Part shown: piece after piece, positions 18,202-26,097 of the stretch
How the letters are laid out: each line of letters opens with the position of its first letter
How positions within the stretch are numbered: position 1 is the first letter of the stretch
NCBI GenBank assembly: GCA_020350825.1
Contig: CP070724.1
Span: 718,910 to 782,909, forward strand
Direction of reading: 5' to 3'
Length of the DNA stretch: 64,000 bases
Source: Thermoplasmatales archaeon
GTDB taxonomy: Archaea; Thermoplasmatota; E2; DHVEG-1
The notes under the pieces: model-generated
What the model saw: only the letters and a program-made list of their open reading frames with translations
Databases searched by the model: none
Told to the model about the DNA's origin: nothing
Program-made: the position numbers and the translations under genes

Positions 18202-18648
18202 TTAGATAATAAAATCTAATTGGGCATATCCAAATAACACACTAAATGGTTCACACCAGACAAGTACGTTTTTGTATTCATTAAGCTCAATTTCAGTGTT
18301 AATATTATAATTCATGTTCCCCTCTATTGCTTTTAGTTCTCCCAAGCTGATAAAATCTGTTGCCTCTGTATCTCTTGATAGGTATACATATAAACCAGGG
18401 CCATCGTCTGTTTTAAAGTTCTCAAATCGCAATACAAATGTATTATTTACCTCAAGAATCTGTGCTGTCCCTGATGTTGGATGATCTCCTGATTGAAATT
18501 CACCAGTTGCATAAATTATAGCTCCAGAGAGTTCATCTTGATGTAGTTCAGGTTTAACAAAATCTTGCGGAATTAGATATAATAAACTCAGTGTAATAAT
18601 TATTCCAATAATTACAATTATTATTATTATTTTGTTTTGATCCTTCAT
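18202..18648 (-). CDS. membrane-anchored DM13-domain protein
   Basis: 148 residues. An N-terminal transmembrane helix (about 7-26) anchors an extracellular DM13 domain (about 40-148). Family-typical parts are GTAQILEVNNTFVLRFENF, GPGLYVYLSRD, SLGELKA and especially VWCEPFSVLFG with the conserved C132. DM13 domains have been proposed to take part in redox or electron transfer and occur in animal and bacterial surface proteins. It stands alone between plus-strand genes; a promoter is likely in 18649-18690. Confidence 0.88.
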   Translation of the reverse strand: MKDQNKIIIIIVIIGIIITLSLLYLIPQDFVKPELHQDELSGAIIYATGEFQSGDHPTSGTAQILEVNNTFVLRFENFKTDDGPGLYVYLSRDTEATDFISLGELKAIEGNMNYNINTEIELNEYKNVLVWCEPFSVLFGYAQLDFII

Positions 18649-18692
18649 TTCAATTTTTAATTAATTTTTTATCTTTTATGATTTTCTATCAA

Positions 18693-18814
18693 TTTATAGC
18701 TTTGCTCTAAAAGTTTGTTTTGATTTAAATGTCTTGGTTTTGACCTAAAAGTCTATAATTATAAGGAGAGAGTGTTTTTGGACTAGAAAAATCTGTTACA
18801 AAAATTTATATACC
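18693..18814 (+). promoter_or_regulatory. promoter region of the gene at 18851, long repeat copy
   Basis: The upstream part matches the orphan copy at 18079-18180 (TTTATAGCTTTGCTCTAAAA, later ATAAGGAGAGAGTGTTTTTG). Its 3' part, GAAAAATCTGTTACAAAAAT then TTATATACC, holds the TATA box and matches 17019-17049. The gene start with GGGAGGT lies 36 bases further on. Confidence 0.5.
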
Positions 18815-18850
18815 AAGGGGTAGATGAGAATTGGAAGGGAGGTCAATAAA

Positions 18851-19249
18851 ATGAAAAGGAAAATAATAGGTGTTATTGTTTGTACGTTGTTTTTGATAAC
18901 TACAGTATCTTTAACAGAAGCATCAAAGCTTAATGATGATGTAGACGTTAATATATATGCTAGTTTTTTTGGAAATGACATTGGGTTTGGCATTACAGTA
19001 GAGATAATGAATAACAAAAGTGAGAATGTTACTGTTTTCGTTAATTTATCATTTGATTATCTTCTCAGAAATAATTGGGACTATACTTATGATTATAATT
19101 TTACCGCACCGCCAAAAATTCGTAGTGGTTCCAGAATTAACACTAGAATGAGAGGGATTAAACTCATTTCAATAACAGCTGAAGCGGAAGATAAAACAAT
19201 ATCGAGACAGGGCATTGCTATTAGTAAACTCATGATTTTCACTGAATAA
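18851..19249 (+). CDS. exported beta-rich protein of unknown function
   Basis: 132 residues from the ATG at 18851, which has GGGAGGT nine bases upstream. An upstream in-frame ATG at 18824 lacks a ribosome site and would put a charged stretch before the signal peptide. A signal peptide (about 1-23, KIIGVIVCTLFLITTVSL) is followed by an Asn/Asp-rich beta domain (GFGITVEIMNNKSENVTVFV) that resembles a small Ig or CARDB-like fold. Several N-x-T/S glycosylation sites are visible. Its promoter belongs to the shared set at 17019 and 18786. Confidence 0.7.
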   Translation: MKRKIIGVIVCTLFLITTVSLTEASKLNDDVDVNIYASFFGNDIGFGITVEIMNNKSENVTVFVNLSFDYLLRNNWDYTYDYNFTAPPKIRSGSRINTRMRGIKLISITAEAEDKTISRQGIAISKLMIFTE

Positions 19250-19279
19250 TTGATATTGCTAATTCATAAAAATGGTATT

Positions 19280-19308
19280 GGTTTTTAGCCCAGAAGAATC
19301 AGCATCTA
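19280..19308. repeat. dispersed motif copy b
   Basis: GGTTTTTAGCCCAGAAGAAT followed by CAGCATCTA. The last three bases are the complement of the TAG stop of the MNKKIL paralog at 19306. Confidence 0.85.
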
Positions 19309-19926
19309 ACGAGGAGAGTAAAGAGGTGGACAAACCACATCTGAGGTAGCAGGATAACAACCAAAAAGACTCGTAACAAATTGAAGTATAGAACCAACAA
19401 AATCTCCCCAGGTATACAAAATTTTTATTATTATATCGAGAATGTTACATCCAGGAAACCAATCACATGAAATATACCAACCAGTTTCAGGTTTTGGATT
19501 ATTATTAGTGTCATAATGCTTTATATCATTTGGTTTTCTCATTATATTGTTGAGAATTTGTAATGCTTCTGAAGTTTCTTTAGCATCCAACTTCTCTTGG
19601 TATTTCAGTTTAAGAACAACTCTTACAACTATCTTGCTGAATGCTCTATCACTCATTTTACTAATGATGCCAATAGCCTTCTGAATCTGTTCTATTTTTT
19701 TCATTCTGCTTGAGAACTGTATATTAGTTTGCTCTCCATGTCCTAGATAATCTGTAGTTATGTCCTCTTGTCCTTGTCCTATTGCTCTCTTTGTTCTGAT
19801 ACCAAACAATGGGGAGTTTATAGCAGAAGTAGATTTAACACTATCATATCCAACGACAGAAGTAAACGATACCAGTATAAGTATCACAACTGCTATGATA
19901 CTACCAACGAGTATCTTCTTATTCAT
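19306..19926 (-). CDS. MNKKIL-family exported/membrane protein
   Basis: 206 residues. The N-terminal segment MNKKILVGSIIAVVILILVS is nearly identical across the family. Then come the conserved SPLFGIRTKRAIG, DITTDYLGHGE, an amphipathic helical section (QIQKAIGIISKMSDRAFSK), the motif YISCDWFPGC with two cysteines, a C-terminal hydrophobic helix and a Cys-containing tail. The layout suggests a protein held at the outer face of the membrane at both ends, with cysteines that may pair or bind a metal. Family function is unknown. It is the last gene of the minus-strand run that starts at 22176, with a possible promoter of its own (TATA-like CATATATAG near 19944). Its leader ATGAGGGAAGGCT is shared with the next paralog. 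Confidence 0.78.
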   Translation of the reverse strand: MNKKILVGSIIAVVILILVSFTSVVGYDSVKSTSAINSPLFGIRTKRAIGQGQEDITTDYLGHGEQTNIQFSSRMKKIEQIQKAIGIISKMSDRAFSKIVVRVVLKLKYQEKLDAKETSEALQILNNIMRKPNDIKHYDTNNNPKPETGWYISCDWFPGCNILDIIIKILYTWGDFVGSILQFVTSLFGCYPATSDVVCPPLYSPR

Positions 19927-19964
19927 AGCCTTCCCTCATATTTCTATATATGTTCTGATATTTA

Positions 19965-19993
19965 GGTTTTTAGCCTAGGAGAATCAGCGTCTA
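19965..19993. repeat. dispersed motif copy c
   Basis: GGTTTTTAGCCTAGGAGAAT followed by CAGCGTCTA. It ends in the complement of the stop codon of the paralog at 19991 and lies between two paralogs. Confidence 0.8.
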
Positions 19994-20608
19994 AATGGCA
20001 CAATCTGCAGTTTGACAGACGGGATGATAGGGGCTACAAGTAAAAAGATCAATTGTTAATGGACGTAATACAATCATTATTATAACAAGTGTAACTACAA
20101 GAGCCAAGTTTAAAATGTTTAATACATAACATACTGCCTTCCAACGACATGAATAATATTCACTAGTTTCAGGTACGGAACTATTCTCCCCGTCATAATA
20201 CACCATAACATTTGGATTTTCCCTGATATAATGGAGAACCTGTAATATATCTGATGTATCTTTACTATTCGTCTGTCTTTGGCTTTTTATGTGAAGAATA
20301 ATCCTATCAAATAAGTTACTGAATGATTTATCATCCATCGTCCTAATGATGTCTATACCCTTTTGAACCTGCTCAGCTCTATGTATTCTACCTGTTAAGT
20401 GTATATTGGTATCCTCTCCGTGTCCTAGATAATCTGTTGTTATCTCCTGTTGTCCTTGTCCTATTGCTCTATTCGTTCTGACATCAAATAAAGGAGAGTT
20501 TAGAACAGATGCAGACTTGATACTACCATAACTAACGACAGATGTAAATGATACACCAATGAGAATGGTAACTCCTATGATACTACCAATGAGTATCTTC
20601 TTATTCAT
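19991..20608 (-). CDS. MNKKIL-family exported/membrane protein
   Basis: 205 residues, closest to its neighbour at 19306 (shared NSPLFDVRTNRAIGQGQ, TDYLGHGE). It keeps the N-terminal hydrophobic segment, the helical middle (EQVQKGIDIIRTMDDKSF), a YYSCRWKAVC cysteine pair in place of SCDWFPGC, a long C-terminal helix and a Cys-rich tail (DLFTCSPYHPVCQTADC). Only 25 bases separate it from the upstream paralog and its leader ATGAGGGAAGGCT matches that of 19306, so the pair arose by tandem duplication including the leader. Function unknown. Confidence 0.78.
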   Translation of the reverse strand: MNKKILIGSIIGVTILIGVSFTSVVSYGSIKSASVLNSPLFDVRTNRAIGQGQQEITTDYLGHGEDTNIHLTGRIHRAEQVQKGIDIIRTMDDKSFSNLFDRIILHIKSQRQTNSKDTSDILQVLHYIRENPNVMVYYDGENSSVPETSEYYSCRWKAVCYVLNILNLALVVTLVIIMIVLRPLTIDLFTCSPYHPVCQTADCAI

Positions 20609-20633
20609 AGCCTTCCCTCATATATTTCATATA

Positions 20634-21209
20634 CTAACAACATGGCTTTCCTGCAATTGATTGGCAACTTATTAGCTCTGTAAAAAAATGAAGTATATCA
20701 GCCAAAATAAATATAATAGTTAAAATAAGATTACATCCTGGAAACCAATCACATGAGAACTTTTCAGTAGTTTCAGCTTTAGGAATATTCTTTGGGTCAA
20801 AATACTTCATATCATTTTGATTTTCTCTCAAATAATAAAGGTTCTGTAATGTTTCTGATATTTCTTTACTAGTCATTTGCTCTTGGTTTTTTAGACGGAA
20901 AATAATTCGTGCAACAAATTTACTGAATGCTTTATCATCCATATAGTTTATGATGTCTATCGCCTTTTGAGTTCTAGATGTTTCACTTTCTCGTTTTGGA
21001 ATTGATAAGACGTTTTCTACTCCCATCCCAATATAATTAGAATCAATATCTTTCCTTTCTTTTCCTATTGCTTTGCTACTTCTAATGTTGAACAAAGGAG
21101 AAACCTTCACATCAGAACCTACGCTTCTATATCCAATTACAGAAGTGAATGATACAAGAATAAGGATTATCACAGATAATATAGAACCTAATAGTATTTT
21201 CTTATTCAT
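20634..21209 (-). CDS. MNKKIL-family exported/membrane protein
   Basis: 191 residues, closest to the broken copy at 14594: both share SDVKVSPLFNIRSSKAIGKE and LSIPKR-SETSR. Conserved parts are the N-terminal hydrophobic segment, the helical middle (QKAIDIINYMDDKAFSKFVA), SCDWFPGCN, a C-terminal helix and a terminal CC. It follows the 310-residue exported protein by 34 bases with a GAGGTG ribosome site, mirroring the beta-helix plus MNKKIL arrangement at 15 kb. Confidence 0.78.
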   Translation of the reverse strand: MNKKILLGSILSVIILILVSFTSVIGYRSVGSDVKVSPLFNIRSSKAIGKERKDIDSNYIGMGVENVLSIPKRESETSRTQKAIDIINYMDDKAFSKFVARIIFRLKNQEQMTSKEISETLQNLYYLRENQNDMKYFDPKNIPKAETTEKFSCDWFPGCNLILTIIFILADILHFFTELISCQSIAGKPCC

Positions 21210-21243
21210 ATTGATTATACACCTCTAATACCATAAATCGTCC

Positions 21244-22176
21244 TTAAGGCTGAACCTCAACTGTGAAATATTCAGATTGAGGATCTCCATGTAATTCAGG
21301 ATTATAATAATAATATGGGGTGAAAGAAATTATAATCTGTTCACGACCCGTGAAATTTTCAGGAGGCATGATGAACAAAGAAACCTTTTTCACTTCTCCT
21401 ATATCCAAAACTGTTTCAGGTTGGATATAAACCCACCAATCAGGAGAAGGAATATCAATAACTTCAGATTTAACCAAAGTTAAACCATTAGCCAAACTTT
21501 CCATTGTGATATTTTTTTCTACCATTTGCCCTTGTGGTATCTCTATATAATTACCCTCTGGTGTTACATCAATTACTGGCAGATAATCTGGCACAAGCGG
21601 GAACTCCTCCTCACTCTCTAAACCATGTATCCAAGTCAGAAAACCAAAACGTCCTTTTACAGAATCAGATACCCCCACTATTTTATAATATGATATTTCA
21701 AAAGCAGGCGTCATAGGATCTAAAAAAGTAATACTGATAAATGGATTTTCTTTACTTCTCTCCCATTCTGTACTAATATCGAAGTGTAACCTACTACCGT
21801 AAGGAAATTGAATTTCAGCACATTCAGGGACGTCTTTTATAGATAAATCAACGATATTATTACTATAAACCTTCCATATATATCCCCAACGTTCTATAAT
21901 ATGGATTATAATATCGGCGAACATACCAGAAACCTTATAGCTCACATTAAACGGAAAGAAGTATATTCCAAATGGTTTTATCGGTTCGAGAAAATCATCT
22001 AGATTGAAATCAAACTTTAGGTGCCCTTTTAAACCAAATAAGCCAAGAGGTTCCTTTTGAATATCATCTATTGGAGCAACCTTTGAAGTAATACCAATCG
22101 GTATACAAGAAAGCCCTATGAGTAAGAGTATAACAGCAACTACTACTCCTTTCTTGATGAGGTTATTTCTTACCAT
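21244..22176 (-). CDS. exported protein of unknown function, operon leader
   Basis: 310 residues. The signal segment (MVRNNLIKKGVVVAVILLLI) is nearly the same as in the beta-helix protein at 15200 and the two share promoter and leader. The mature part has a hydrophobic/aromatic first half and a C-terminal Ig-like half (VDIGEVKKVSLFIMPPENFTG is close to NEW1/Ig-like bacterial surface domains). It heads the run 21244, 20634, 19991, 19306. I do not recognise the first domain. Confidence 0.78.
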   Translation of the reverse strand: MVRNNLIKKGVVVAVILLLIGLSCIPIGITSKVAPIDDIQKEPLGLFGLKGHLKFDFNLDDFLEPIKPFGIYFFPFNVSYKVSGMFADIIIHIIERWGYIWKVYSNNIVDLSIKDVPECAEIQFPYGSRLHFDISTEWERSKENPFISITFLDPMTPAFEISYYKIVGVSDSVKGRFGFLTWIHGLESEEEFPLVPDYLPVIDVTPEGNYIEIPQGQMVEKNITMESLANGLTLVKSEVIDIPSPDWWVYIQPETVLDIGEVKKVSLFIMPPENFTGREQIIISFTPYYYYNPELHGDPQSEYFTVEVQP

Positions 22177-22226
22177 AACTTTCCCCCTCTATGTATTAAT
22201 AATGCACTTCTGATATATTTGTTTAT
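22173..22226 (-). promoter_or_regulatory. conserved promoter/leader, copy 2
   Basis: Same block as at 16389-16441: TATA-like AAATATAT within GATAAACAAATATATCAGAA, the leader AAGTGCATTATTAATAC, then a GGGGGAAAG ribosome site before the ATG at 22176. Confidence 0.7.
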
Positions 22227-22582
22227 CTGTCTCCACTATTGAATATAGCTGTACTTTATAGATATGATAAAAGGTATTTTATTATTATAAGGGGAGATAC
22301 TTAATTCCCTTTTTACATTTTACAGTAATGGGGGGAAGGAAGGGATAACACAAGGGGATTTAAATATGAATGATTTCATTATGAAACCCTTCCCTCTTTT
22401 CTCCACATAATCATATATTTTGGATTATTTAAATTTTACTATACGAATATGTATGTAACAGATGTAACAATAAAGTTGCTTTTTTCAGTTATAAAATGTT
22501 CTATTGAGGAATATTGTGAAAGGGGAAGGATTTGAGGAACGGAGGAATTAAATGAAAAATTCCAATCTCAAAACGCATAATC
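22227..22582. other. AT-rich stretch with no supported gene
   Basis: No convincing frame on either strand. A 14-codon frame at 22366 follows a purine-rich stretch but is too short to support. An ATTATAAGGGGAG stretch near 22285 resembles the ATAAGGAGAG part of the regulatory repeats at 18.1 and 18.7 kb. It may be the remains of a gene that the orphan promoter at 22583 once served. Confidence 0.4.
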
Positions 22583-22627
22583 CCCTTTCAATATTAATAA
22601 TGCACTTCTGATATATTTGTTTATCTA
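22583..22627 (-). promoter_or_regulatory. conserved promoter/leader, orphan copy 3
   Basis: The TATA-containing part and the leader (GATAAACAAATATATCAGAA, GTGCATTATTAATATT) match copies 1 and 2, ending at GAAAGGGG. The ATG that follows opens only a 25-codon frame with no signal segment. This looks like a promoter left behind by gene loss. Confidence 0.6.
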
Positions 22628-22663
22628 TGGTTTTTCCCTCCTTATTTACATACTAGAACATAG

Positions 22664-22815
22664 AACGAAAAGTATATAAGAGAATTAATAATAGTTTTTA
22701 TTAGAGGCGTAAGATTACTTTGGGGGACTAATTCTTATATTTCTTTCCTTTAAACCTCTCTTAATAATTAAATATGGTATTCTCTTACGTCTCACACCCC
22801 CATTCTTTTCTGTTT
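22664..22815 (+). ncRNA. candidate small RNA, locus 1
   Basis: A strong promoter (CGAAAAGTATATAAGAG, 22666-22682) lies about 29 bases before GGCGTAAGATTACTTTGGG (22706-22724, part of a 21-base block starting at 22704). That block is identical in the predicted transcript at 33.3 kb. There is no reading frame of note. The transcript could fold as an H-type pseudoknot: GGCGTAAGA (22706-22714) with TCTTACGTC (22783-22791), and GGGGG (22722-22726) with CCCCC (22797-22801). Termination is likely in ATTCTTTTCTGTTTATTT just after. Transcription and folding are inference; the shared promoter and block are seen directly. Confidence 0.45.
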
Positions 22816-22831
22816 ATTTACTGCCAATTTT

Positions 22832-22860
22832 GGTTTTTAGCCCAGAAGAAACAGCATCTA
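22832..22860. repeat. dispersed motif copy d
   Basis: GGTTTTTAGCCCAGAAGAAA followed by CAGCATCTA. It lies 22 bases beyond the stop of the truncated paralog at 22883. Confidence 0.85.
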
Positions 22861-22882
22861 AAGTCGGTATTTTGACCTACTC

Positions 22883-23147
22883 TTAACAACAATTGGTAGG
22901 ATAATTAGAACAACTTATTTGACCCGAAATCCAAGCAACTATATAGACAAGTATATCGGCTAAAAGGGTCCAAATCGTAAAAATTATACATATAGGAAAT
23001 CCCCAACATGTAAAATATTCTAAAGTTTCTAAAGGACTATCCTTCGTGTCGTAATATTTCATAATATTTGGATTTATTCTTATACTTTTGAAAGCTAATA
23101 ATATATCTGAAGTTACTATATCATTTAACTGCCCTTGGTTTTCACAA
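22883..23147 (-). pseudogene. 3' fragment of an MNKKIL-family gene
   Basis: The minus-strand frame reads ENQGQLNDIVTSDILLAFKS, then INPNIMKYYDTKDSP, a Cys pair (TCWGFPIC), a C-terminal helix and a CC end. It therefore matches the C-terminal half of the paralogs. The N-terminal half is absent: upstream the frame meets stops and no MNKKIL segment is found before the gene at 23264. It is a 5'-truncated relic, and the fifth family member in the window. Confidence 0.75.
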
Positions 23148-23263
23148 CTTTAATTAACATTTTTTTACTTAAAAATCATAAAAATCAAATCGAACCAGCA
23201 AATCTGGCTTTGTATAGTTATTTTAAGGAATTGAAAAAGAAAAAAGAGGGTTGGTGAGCTACT

Positions 23264-24325
23264 TTATAATCCCAGCACACACCTTAGTATTGGGAACATT
23301 TGTGGGTGTTGCTCAAAGAATCTTAGGAATAACAGGGTCAAGTTAAATATTCTGTTTCTTGGCATGGTGACTTCCAGAGATGCTGTCACTATAGCACCAT
23401 ATTCATCCCTGAGTTTAACTTGGATAATATAATCTCCTTTTTCATCCCAGGTATGAGATGCACAAATGTCTTCTCCAGATATATAGGGGCCCAGCCAGCT
23501 ACTGTTGGTTCCATCTCCCCAATCCCAGAAAACCCAAAGCTCGTCTCCATCTGGATCTGTAGCATTGATAATACAATAGGTATGTTCTACACCTACTTTG
23601 CCTTTGGTTGGGCCATCTATAGTTGGTGTTTCAGGTGGTGAGTTATCCCTTCCATACGTTTTGAAGCACGTATCCCATGTAATGGGATCATCACGTGCTT
23701 GTCCACCGAGGTTAACCCGTGTTTCAACACTATTCGAACTGGATAATGTAGATTTGTTGCTCCATGTACTACCATCATCAATGGATATCCATGCACATCC
23801 ATGGGGATAAGATGTGGAAATATTGTTGGCACCCCATCCATAAAAGTTATCAGTAATATTATCAGTATAAGAAACTATGTAATAAGTCTGACTTGTAGTA
23901 ACCATTATATCGTCAAAATCAATTTCTACCCAACCAAATTCTTCAGTTGGAACTTGTGCTGGTTCTGTATTTGTTAATGTTAGATCTGACCCATTTAACT
24001 CTTCTCTTATTGCTAAGACATAAGGATGCGTCGCTGTTGAGTTTTTACCTATTAATAGTTCAACCCTTGTTAGAATTTCTTTTGTTGGTATAAATGATTG
24101 AGCGGCTTGAACATTAATTGGGTTTTCTGGTACCGGGACTTGGCCAACAGGTAGAAATGCATCTGTTGTCATTACAGCTTGGGATTGGTCTAACTCATCG
24201 CTGAGTGATGCTGTACCTGTTTTATAAACTAATAATTGGCTATTATTGTTCGCGTTTAATGCAACGGCTTCAAGTCCATTTAGGACTAAAAATCCCACTA
24301 CTAATAGTAGTAATATTTTTTTCAT
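23264..24325 (-). CDS. exported PKD-domain protein with conserved C-terminal tail
   Basis: 353 residues. A signal peptide of the MKKIL...LGAVA type (residues 1-23; shared in form with two C25 peptidases at 35603 and 39392) precedes a jelly-roll-like domain (about 60-215, VQAAQSFIPTKEILTRVELL; GWVEIDFDDIMVTTSQTYYI). A PKD domain follows (about 232-318, VFWDWGDGTNSSWLGPY). The end, PRNRIFNLTLLFLRFFEQHP then QMFPILR, is a hydrophobic-basic tail that I recall from many PKD proteins of related archaea. It may act as a sorting or anchoring signal. The promoter at 24361-24378 is palindromic. Confidence 0.85.
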   Translation of the reverse strand: MKKILLLLVVGFLVLNGLEAVALNANNNSQLLVYKTGTASLSDELDQSQAVMTTDAFLPVGQVPVPENPINVQAAQSFIPTKEILTRVELLIGKNSTATHPYVLAIREELNGSDLTLTNTEPAQVPTEEFGWVEIDFDDIMVTTSQTYYIVSYTDNITDNFYGWGANNISTSYPHGCAWISIDDGSTWSNKSTLSSSNSVETRVNLGGQARDDPITWDTCFKTYGRDNSPPETPTIDGPTKGKVGVEHTYCIINATDPDGDELWVFWDWGDGTNSSWLGPYISGEDICASHTWDEKGDYIIQVKLRDEYGAIVTASLEVTMPRNRIFNLTLLFLRFFEQHPQMFPILRCVLGL

Positions 24326-24360
24326 ATTTTATTACCTCCCTTTATATTCTTATATACGGT

Positions 24361-24378
24361 GTAGTATATAAATACTAC
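24361..24378 (-). promoter_or_regulatory. palindromic TATA region of the PKD gene
   Basis: GTAGTATATAAATACTAC has 7-bp arms GTAGTAT and ATACTAC around the centre, so the TATA box is embedded in an inverted repeat. The predicted start of transcription is close to 24343, giving a short leader that carries the GGGAGGTA ribosome site at about 24335-24342. Confidence 0.5.
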
Positions 24379-24479
24379 TCTTTATTACCTTTATATCTTC
24401 TAGCTTATAAATAGCAGTAATTATATTAAGGAATTAAAAAAGTAACTATATTTGTCATTATTATTCATATGACATAAAT

Positions 24480-25151
24480 TTATATTCGCTTGAAACCTCT
24501 TTGAAAAAATTGTTTAAGTGATATAAGCATGCGGTCACGTCTATAATCAACTGGCATGGCATTTCCCTCACCCCATGTTTTTTTCTTGTTTATTTCTGAA
24601 AGAATAGTATCAATAGTTATATCGGTTGAATCCACAGTTGTGTAAGCATATCCCACATACAACAGATCATGTGAGTCACTACCTCCAGTGCCGCCAAGGT
24701 CGAATTCTTTTGCTACCTGTGCTGTTTTTATATTAGTCTTTGGAAGGCTACAGCTGTTATATACTTCTATTGCTGGTATTTTTGAATAATTTTTTTTAAG
24801 TTTTTCCTTTTTGATACCTGACATATTTCTAAAAAGATGGGGGGCTACCGGTATACCGCCTACATCAATAATTATTTCAACAGTCTCCTCAACAGAAAGA
24901 TCTTTAGGAATATCTTCTTTTACATTTAGGCCCAGCATGTGTCCGTCTGCAGTTGATATTTCTATACCTGGAATAACAATGAAATCTTTGGGTGCAACTT
25001 TTAATGCTTTAAGACCACCTTCAACGGTATTATGATCAGTAATAGCCATTCCATGAAGTCCTTCCTTCTTTAGTGATTTAATTATATCTCGAGGACTTCC
25101 TATGCCATCATCTGAATATTGTGAATGAATATGTAAATCCAATTTTAACAT
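24480..25151 (-). CDS. PHP-domain metal-dependent phosphoesterase
   Basis: 223 residues. The PHP signature is plain: DLHIHSQYSDDG near the N-terminus, ITDHNTVEG, a Glu in PGIEISTADGH and the C-terminal GGTGGSDSHD. These His/Asp/Glu residues bind two or three metal ions for phosphoester hydrolysis. Stand-alone PHP proteins of this size include nucleoside 3',5'-bisphosphate phosphatases (TrpH/YciV type) and histidinol-phosphatase-like enzymes; the substrate cannot be fixed here. Monocistronic, cytoplasmic. Confidence 0.9.
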   Translation of the reverse strand: MLKLDLHIHSQYSDDGIGSPRDIIKSLKKEGLHGMAITDHNTVEGGLKALKVAPKDFIVIPGIEISTADGHMLGLNVKEDIPKDLSVEETVEIIIDVGGIPVAPHLFRNMSGIKKEKLKKNYSKIPAIEVYNSCSLPKTNIKTAQVAKEFDLGGTGGSDSHDLLYVGYAYTTVDSTDITIDTILSEINKKKTWGEGNAMPVDYRRDRMLISLKQFFQRGFKRI

Positions 25152-25248
25152 GGTTTAAACGCTCGGTTGAAATTGGTAGATAGATTCTGTATTAGAAATT
25201 TACGGTTAATAAATCGTAGTATAGTTAGATAACATTCTAAAAAAGCTA

Positions 25249-25752
25249 TTATACTGTAAAAACAGCAATCCAAACAATAATGTTTATCAATAATGCAATA
25301 AGACCCATACGAATACTATTAATCCAACTTAATCTGAGTAAATACTTAGAAACAAGCACAAATGATAGGAAAATAAATAACAAAGCGATCATTAATCCCC
25401 CAATCCATGATCCTAATAACAATTCAGAGATTAAACCTAATAAACTAATTATAAATACTGACATAAGTAACGTCGTTTTAGGAAAATCAAATACATATTT
25501 GATTGTGACCAGATTATAATGATATAACAGATATATTCCCCCATATATGATTAAAATATTTATTAAAAAATCCATAATGAATACAATTGCAATCCACGCA
25601 ATATTTAAACTACTCACACTAATTGAATCATAATAAACTGGTTCAGGATCTGGATAAACTGGAATTGGGTTTCCTGCTGACATTGTTACAAAAAAAAATG
25701 GTAAAAATAGAATCAATGAAACTGATAAAACAAATCTAGTATAGTCTTTCAT
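25249..25752 (-). CDS. polytopic membrane protein of unknown function
   Basis: 167 residues with a signal-like first helix (about 7-26), a Pro-rich external loop (NPIPVYPDPEPVYYDS) and four further helices (about 49-75, 90-108, 112-136 and 147-165). No known transporter or enzyme motif is visible. There is no clear ribosome site, so the mRNA may be leaderless. Family not recognised. Confidence 0.7.
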   Translation of the reverse strand: MKDYTRFVLSVSLILFLPFFFVTMSAGNPIPVYPDPEPVYYDSISVSSLNIAWIAIVFIMDFLINILIIYGGIYLLYHYNLVTIKYVFDFPKTTLLMSVFIISLLGLISELLLGSWIGGLMIALLFIFLSFVLVSKYLLRLSWINSIRMGLIALLINIIVWIAVFTV

Positions 25753-26097
25753 ATTTTGTTAAACGAAGTTCATTATATAAAATACAGGGTAATTTGTTAT
25801 AATAAAATGATTAAATCCTTAAAAATAAAAAAGAAAGTGTTATATAATGGAATTTTATTGCACCGCTTGGGAGAGGCGAATTATGTTGAACAATAAGAAC
25901 AGGCATCTTAACAACCATTATTTTGGGGAGTTAGAACTAGTCGATAAAGAGTTGTTTTTTATTTCAGCAAATAGACGAGATAATTAGTATATATTACTGT
26001 TTTAAAATCACAGTAAGTAACCTATTTAAATAATAAAATGACGTTGTCAACTCTCATAATACAACAGATAAAAAATATTTTAGATTATTGAGGTATA
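25753..26097. other. intergenic region with one weak small frame
   Basis: Only a 46-codon plus-strand frame (25847-25987, MEFYCTAWERRIML...) is visible. It has no ribosome site and its ATG overlaps a TATA-like TTATATAATG, so I do not call it a gene. The last 40 bases hold a GAGGT ribosome site for the gene at 26098. Confidence 0.4.

Noticed and set aside
25847-25987. 46-codon frame MEFYCTAWERRIML...
   Set aside because: Its ATG overlaps the only TATA-like element and there is no ribosome site.
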